Position numbers and translations under genes: made by a program. DNA of 64,000 nucleotides from Clostridia bacterium. GTDB lineage: Bacteria; Bacillota; Clostridia; Oscillospirales; Acutalibacteraceae. The notes under the pieces are model-generated. The model saw nothing but the letters and a program-made list of their open reading frames with translations, searched no databases and was not told where the DNA came from. The stretch spans positions 29,205 through 93,204 of the forward strand of contig JAFQON010000042.1 in assembly GCA_017403185.1 (NCBI GenBank), read 5' to 3'. The stretch's first letter is position 1; every line of letters starts with the position of its first letter. This document shows positions 59,754 to 64,000 of this stretch, piece after piece.

Positions 59754-60923
59754 ATGGCGAAGAAAAAGAAGGTTGTAAAGCTCTCAAAGCAGCGCAACAA
59801 AAAACTTGCAAAGAAAATAGTGAAATTAATCCGAATTCCGATTGTTATTATCGCCGTGCTTTCTGCGTTGTTTCTCAGTGCAAGGCTTCTTGGCAATGTT
59901 GCCGTGTCAAATGTAACCGACACACTCAGAGAAATCAAAACCACATTCACAAAGGGCGAGGGCTATCCGTATTCGCTTGATGCCTTCGGATTCCGTGAGG
60001 CAACGGCAATCGGCGGCAAGCCCCTTGTGATTTCTGAGGATTCCACAAAGGTGCTCAGCTCCTCTGCGGCGGAGATTCATTCAATGCAGCTTGGCTCGGG
60101 CGATTCGAAGGTTGTTTCAAAAAACGGCAGAGCGCTGATTTACAGCAACACCTCAAACGAGGTTATTCTGCAAAGCCGAACCGAAAAGCTCGGCAGCATA
60201 AAAGAGAGCGGAACGGTTGTTGCGGCTCAGCTTTCAAAGAACGGCTGCATAGCAACATCATATACATCTGATGAATACCAGAGCGTTCTCAGTGTTTACA
60301 ACAGATATTTCGAAAAGACCTTCCAATGGAACTGTTCTCAGGAGCGCATTTCATCAATCGGCCTTTCCAAAAACGGCAAAAGCATTGCCGTTGCGGCGGT
60401 AGGCACGGAGAATGCGGAGATATACACAAGGCTGCTGATCTTTAACGCAGGCTCATCAGAGCCCGTTGCTGACCTGATGCACAGAGGAACGCTTTTTCTT
60501 AATATTATTTACACGGATTCAAACAAGATAATTGCGGTTGGCGACAATAAAACGGTTGTGCTTGACAAAAAAGGTGATACCGTTGATGAACTCGTTTATT
60601 CCGAAAACAGCATTATTTCCGCATCGTCGGATGATGCAGGCAACACGGTTATTTGCTTTGAAGAATTCGGCGGTTCAAAAACGGCTGCCGTGCGTTTTTC
60701 AAAAAGCGGTGAAAGAACCTTTACTCTTTCCCTTGACGAAAAGCCCGAATGTGTGGCGGTAAACGGCAGCAAAACCGCAGCCGTGAACGGCGATGAAATC
60801 GTCATTTATTCTTCAAGAGGTGAAGAAAACAAAAAAATTCAGACGGGGCATCCCGCAGCGGATATTTTTTGGTGCTCGGGCACTCTTTATTCCGTTGAAG
60901 GCGGGCAGCTTTGCAAATATTGA
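59754..60923 (+). CDS. DUF5711-type membrane-anchored beta-propeller protein
   Basis: A 389-residue protein with a very basic N-terminus (MAKKKKVVKLSKQRNKK), one membrane helix near residues 24-46 (IRIPIVIIAVLSALFLS) and a large extracytoplasmic beta-rich region with repeated blades such as LIYSNTSNEV, ISSIGLSKNGKSIAVAAVG and SASSDDAGNTVICFEE. This matches the DUF5711 family, whose function is not known. The ATG follows AAGGAGGG. It lies upstream of cvpA, as is common in Clostridia. Confidence 0.75.
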   Translation: MAKKKKVVKLSKQRNKKLAKKIVKLIRIPIVIIAVLSALFLSARLLGNVAVSNVTDTLREIKTTFTKGEGYPYSLDAFGFREATAIGGKPLVISEDSTKVLSSSAAEIHSMQLGSGDSKVVSKNGRALIYSNTSNEVILQSRTEKLGSIKESGTVVAAQLSKNGCIATSYTSDEYQSVLSVYNRYFEKTFQWNCSQERISSIGLSKNGKSIAVAAVGTENAEIYTRLLIFNAGSSEPVADLMHRGTLFLNIIYTDSNKIIAVGDNKTVVLDKKGDTVDELVYSENSIISASSDDAGNTVICFEEFGGSKTAAVRFSKSGERTFTLSLDEKPECVAVNGSKTAAVNGDEIVIYSSRGEENKKIQTGHPAADIFWCSGTLYSVEGGQLCKY

Positions 60924-60938
60924 TAAGGGGGCGGAGCT

Positions 60939-61616
60939 TTGAATTATATTTCTCTGATAATTGATTTGATTATGGTTCTTATTTTTGCTGTCTTTATCAT
61001 AAACGGCAGAAAAAGAGGCTTTATAAACACGGCTCTGTCTCTTGCCGCATCGGCAATTGCCATTTTTGTTGCTTACAAATATGCAATGCCTGTTGCTCAG
61101 TGGGCAGACGGCGCATTCATAAAAAGCGCAGCAGTCAACACCTTCTCCGAAGCGATTTCGGTTCACCTTTCAAGCGGTGCTCAGGCTGTGATTGATGCTG
61201 TTCCGTCTTACATAACAGAGGCTGCCGAAGCAGGCGGAGTTTCGCTACAGGAGCTTATTTCGGGTATCGGCTCAACAATAAATGCCGAGCAGGCTGCGGA
61301 GCAGATTTACGGCGCAATATACAGCATAATAATATTGCCCGTGCTCACGGTAGTTGCATTTTTGGCGATTTATGCTATAATCAGTTTTATTCTTTCGTTT
61401 GCCGTTAAAGCCATAGATAAGGTGTTCAAGCTGCCCGGTTTAAAGGGGCTTAATAAAACTCTCGGAGGCTTGCTCGGTGCGGTAAAGGGAGTGGCGGCAG
61501 TTGCAATTTTGTGTGCAGTGCTCGTTACATTCAGGGTCTTTATTCAGCCCGAGTTTCTGGCAACGGCAATTGATGAAGCGATGATTCCGGGCTTGATAGC
61601 GGAAATATTAAAGTGA
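60939..61616 (+). CDS. cvpA: CvpA family membrane protein
   Basis: A 225-residue protein with four or so hydrophobic helices (IDLIMVLIFAVFIINGRKRG at the start; the last near KGVAAVAILCAVLV) of the colicin V production family; relatives affect envelope or biofilm functions. The start is a TTG at 60939 behind AAGGGGGCGGAG. It follows the DUF5711 gene by 15 bases and precedes pgsA. Confidence 0.85.
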   Translation: MNYISLIIDLIMVLIFAVFIINGRKRGFINTALSLAASAIAIFVAYKYAMPVAQWADGAFIKSAAVNTFSEAISVHLSSGAQAVIDAVPSYITEAAEAGGVSLQELISGIGSTINAEQAAEQIYGAIYSIIILPVLTVVAFLAIYAIISFILSFAVKAIDKVFKLPGLKGLNKTLGGLLGAVKGVAAVAILCAVLVTFRVFIQPEFLATAIDEAMIPGLIAEILK

Positions 61617-61630
61617 AACAGGAGGATAAT

Positions 61631-62257
61631 ATGAAAGCTTTGATTAAAGAATATCTTACGGGTTGTCTTACAATCCCCAACCTTCTTTCGGTTATAAGAA
61701 TCGCTCTTATTCCCGTTTTTGCGGTTCTTTTTAATAACGGCGACTATCTCTGGGCAGTGATCGTGCTTGCAATTTCGGGTCTTACCGATTTCTTTGACGG
61801 CAAAATTGCCCGCAAGTTCAACCAGATAAGCGCACTCGGCAAGCTGCTTGACCCCATTGCCGATAAGCTTTCACAGATGACCATTGCCGTGATGTTTTAT
61901 CTGACCTTCAGCGGCAGCAGTGATGAAACGGTCAAAACCTTCAGTTGGATTTTTCTTGTTTTCATCATCAAAGAAGCTGTTATGGTGGTCGGCGGTGCAA
62001 TAATGATTGCTTTCGGTCTTAAACCCGTTGCGGCTGAATTGCCGGGCAAGCTTGCAACCTTTGCGTTCTACACGATTATGTGCATCGTTATGGCATTCGG
62101 TCCCGATATCGGCATACTCCGTGAAGCATTGTTTACTCTCCCCGCAACGGTAATGCTTATTCTTGTAGGCATCAGCGTAATTCTTACGGTAATTGCATTT
62201 CTCAGCTATATGCCGGGAGTGTTCCGTCAGGTTAAAGAAAAGAAAAACTCGAAATAA
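61631..62257 (+). CDS. pgsA: CDP-diacylglycerol--glycerol-3-phosphate 3-phosphatidyltransferase
   Basis: A 208-residue membrane enzyme for the committed step of phosphatidylglycerol synthesis. The CDP-alcohol phosphatidyltransferase motif D-x2-DG-x2-AR-x8-G-x3-D-x3-D is complete in SGLTDFFDGKIARKFN...GKLLDPIADKL. The ATG at 61631 follows CAGGAGGATA; a GTG at 61613 inside the cvpA end is less likely. Confidence 0.93.
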   Translation: MKALIKEYLTGCLTIPNLLSVIRIALIPVFAVLFNNGDYLWAVIVLAISGLTDFFDGKIARKFNQISALGKLLDPIADKLSQMTIAVMFYLTFSGSSDETVKTFSWIFLVFIIKEAVMVVGGAIMIAFGLKPVAAELPGKLATFAFYTIMCIVMAFGPDIGILREALFTLPATVMLILVGISVILTVIAFLSYMPGVFRQVKEKKNSK

Positions 62258-62272
62258 AAAGGAATATAACTA

Positions 62273-63934
62273 ATGAAACAGGTTTTATGTGCAAAATGCA
62301 AAAAACGCCCCGCAATGTTTTTTGTAACAAAGGTTGAGGGCGAAAACACCACGCAGGAGGGGCTTTGCATCAAGTGTGCAATGGAGATGAATATAGGCCC
62401 CGTAAAGCAGATAATGCAGAGCATGGGTATTTCTGAGGATGAGCTTGAAGAGGTAAGCGAGCAGTTTGAAGCTATGTTCGGCGAAGACGGCGGCTTTGAG
62501 CCGGGCGGCGCAGGCACCATGCCCTTCCTTCAGAATTTCGGCGCAATGAGTCAGAATTCAGGCAGCGAAGAAAAAACTTCGTCGGATTCATCCGAAACAA
62601 AAGAAGAGAAAAAGAAAAAATGGGGCGGCAGAAAGAATAAAGAAAAGGATGCAGGCGAGAAAAAGCGCAAGTATCTCAGTCAGTTCTGCACAGACCTTAC
62701 CGCAAAGGCAAAGTCGGGCAAGGTAGACCGCATCATCGGCAGAGAAAACGAGATTTACAGGGCAATTCAGATCCTTTGCAGAAGGCAGAAGAATAATCCG
62801 TGCTTCATCGGTGAGCCCGGTGTGGGTAAAACGGCAATCGCAGAGGGTCTTGCCCTTAAAATATCAAACGGCGATGTTCCCGCAAAGCTTAAGGATAAGG
62901 AAATTCATATGCTTGACCTTGCTGCACTTGTTGCAGGCACCCAGTTCAGAGGTCAGTTTGAGAGCAGAATCAAAGGTCTTGTTGAAGAGGTGCGCAGTGA
63001 CGGCAATATAATCCTCTTTATCGATGAGGTTCATTCGCTTGTCGGCACGGGCGATGCCGAGGGCTCAATGAATGCGGCAAATATCCTCAAGCCCTCCCTT
63101 TCAAGAGGTGAAATTCAGATTATCGGTGCAACGACCTTCACCGAATACAGAAAATATATCGAAAAGGATGCTGCTCTTGAACGCAGACTTCAGCCTATCA
63201 GAGTTGAAGAGCCTTCAATTGAGCAGACAGCCGAAATGCTCAAGGGAATCAAGGATTACTACGAGGATTTCCACAGAGTAAGAGTTACGGATACACTGAT
63301 TGAAAAGGCGGTTGTTCTTTCCGAAAGATATATCAACGACAGATTTTTGCCCGACAAGGCAATTGACCTTCTTGACGAAGCCTGCACCTGCGCAAACCTT
63401 CGTAACAAGAATATAAGCAATTTTGAAATTGCGTCAGCAGAGCTTGCCGATATGGAGGCTCATGAAGCCGAGCTTATGGAAGAAACCGAAGCGGATTACG
63501 AAGAAATTGCGAAAGTCAAGGCGGAAATCATTCAGAAAAAAGAAGAGGTCAAAAAGCTTGAGGAGCTTGCAGCCGATAACAATGTTACCGAGGATGACCT
63601 TGCAAGGGTAATTCAGCTTTGGACAGGTATTCCTGCAAGCAAGGTTATCGAAAGCGACCTTCGCCGACTTTCAAAGCTTGAGGATAATCTCAAGGCAGGC
63701 ATTATCGGTCAGGATGAAGCTATCTCACTCGTCAGTGCCGCCGTAAGAAGGGGCAGAGTGCAGATTAACCCGAGAAGAAGACCTGCATCCTTCATTTTTG
63801 TCGGTCCTACGGGTGTGGGTAAAACCGAGCTTGTAAAGCTGCTTGCAAAAGAGCTTTTTGAAACTCCCGAAACTCTTATCAGGCTTGATATGGCACTATC
63901 GACTCCTGCTCGCGTGCCCGCATCCTGCTCGTAA
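62273..63934 (+). CDS. ClpE/ClpC-like AAA+ ATPase, cut off near the window end
   Basis: First about 540 residues of an ATP-dependent Clp unfoldase. The N-terminus is a four-cysteine zinc finger ([12 protein letters not shown]...CIKCAMEM) as in ClpE, followed by an acidic/basic linker. NBD1 has Walker [10 protein letters not shown] and Walker [14 protein letters not shown]; a coiled middle domain follows ([20 protein letters not shown]); NBD2 begins with [14 protein letters not shown]. After LIRLDM at 63890-63892 the family sequence (a SEY-type block) is lost and the frame runs 14 unrelated codons to a stop at 63934. The gene is therefore truncated by an insertion or by a chimeric contig end. 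Confidence 0.9.
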   Translation: MKQVLCAKCKKRPAMFFVTKVEGENTTQEGLCIKCAMEMNIGPVKQIMQSMGISEDELEEVSEQFEAMFGEDGGFEPGGAGTMPFLQNFGAMSQNSGSEEKTSSDSSETKEEKKKKWGGRKNKEKDAGEKKRKYLSQFCTDLTAKAKSGKVDRIIGRENEIYRAIQILCRRQKNNPCFIGEPGVGKTAIAEGLALKISNGDVPAKLKDKEIHMLDLAALVAGTQFRGQFESRIKGLVEEVRSDGNIILFIDEVHSLVGTGDAEGSMNAANILKPSLSRGEIQIIGATTFTEYRKYIEKDAALERRLQPIRVEEPSIEQTAEMLKGIKDYYEDFHRVRVTDTLIEKAVVLSERYINDRFLPDKAIDLLDEACTCANLRNKNISNFEIASAELADMEAHEAELMEETEADYEEIAKVKAEIIQKKEEVKKLEELAADNNVTEDDLARVIQLWTGIPASKVIESDLRRLSKLEDNLKAGIIGQDEAISLVSAAVRRGRVQINPRRRPASFIFVGPTGVGKTELVKLLAKELFETPETLIRLDMALSTPARVPASCS

Positions 63935-64000
63935 GTCGCGACACAAGCCGTGTGGTCGTTACGCTCAACGATACGCTTAGCCACGAGGTGGAGATAGCGG
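63893..64000. other. Anomalous GC-rich tail, non-native to the clp gene
   Basis: The last 108 bases are about 60% GC (65 of 108 by count), clearly above the neighbouring genes. They do not continue the Clp sequence. On the minus strand one frame is open across the whole stretch (including [20 protein letters not shown]), which I do not recognise. Either a mobile-element edge or assembly chimerism. Confidence 0.6.

Overview
The window is a 64 kb stretch of a low-to-middle GC, spore-forming Firmicute, most likely a gut Clostridia of the Ruminococcaceae/Oscillospiraceae type. Reasons: classic sigma-A promoters (TTGACA-17-TATAAT), strong AGGAGG ribosome sites, frequent GTG/TTG starts, a GerA-type spore germination gene, an ECF transporter module, Mini-RNase III, YceD-RpmF, and a very large repeat-rich surface protein. 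Coding density is high. There is no gene-free stretch above 300 bases, and I see no tRNA, rRNA, CRISPR array or insertion sequence.

Layout. 1-12.5 kb: rpoB-rpoC, then the str cluster rpsL-rpsG-fusA-tuf, with promoters before rpoB, rpsL and tuf and possible structured leaders before rpsL and rpsG. 12.5-17.2 kb (minus strand): a tightly overlapping five-gene operon with a GT8 glycosyltransferase, a VTT-domain membrane protein, an O-antigen-ligase-like protein, a DUF4886 SGNH hydrolase and an unknown protein, probably making or modifying a surface glycan. 17.2-19.3 kb: groES-groEL under a perfect CIRCE operator. 19.4-30.7 kb: a secreted PPC-repeat protein, a metallophosphoesterase, a GPH/MFS sugar transporter, and a 2255-residue surface protein with about two dozen InlB-B-type repeats and a sortase-like tail. 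30.8-34.4 kb: a spore-related trio (unknown protein, SpoIID plus three peptidoglycan-binding domains, GerA/SpoVAF).

34.4-40.9 kb: mtaB, a D-Ala-D-Ala carboxypeptidase, pgi, a small P-loop protein, yceD-rpmF and a CE15-like esterase. 40.9-44.9 kb (minus): a sugar or sugar-acid catabolic operon with an isomerase/dehydrogenase fusion, a second Gfo/Idh/MocA dehydrogenase and a UxuB-like SDR. 45-46.3 kb: a secreted family I.5-like lipase. 46.4-50.2 kb (minus): yebC, then obg-mrnC-yitT-lipoprotein. 50.3-62.3 kb (plus): a long housekeeping run of DUF512 radical SAM protein, der, ruvCAB, rRNA methyltransferase, zinc-ribbon protein, ecfA1-ecfA2-ecfT, truA, DUF5711, cvpA and pgsA. 62.3-64 kb: a ClpE/ClpC-like ATPase whose frame breaks at about 63,893, where the last 108 bases turn GC-rich and do not continue the gene; this is either a chimeric contig end or the edge of an insertion.

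The parts most worth following up are the 12.5-17.1 kb glycan operon, the giant repeat protein with its extra internal hydrophobic segment, the isomerase-dehydrogenase fusion, the orphan GerA trio, and an overlapping terminator/ribosome-site hairpin at 20.87 kb.
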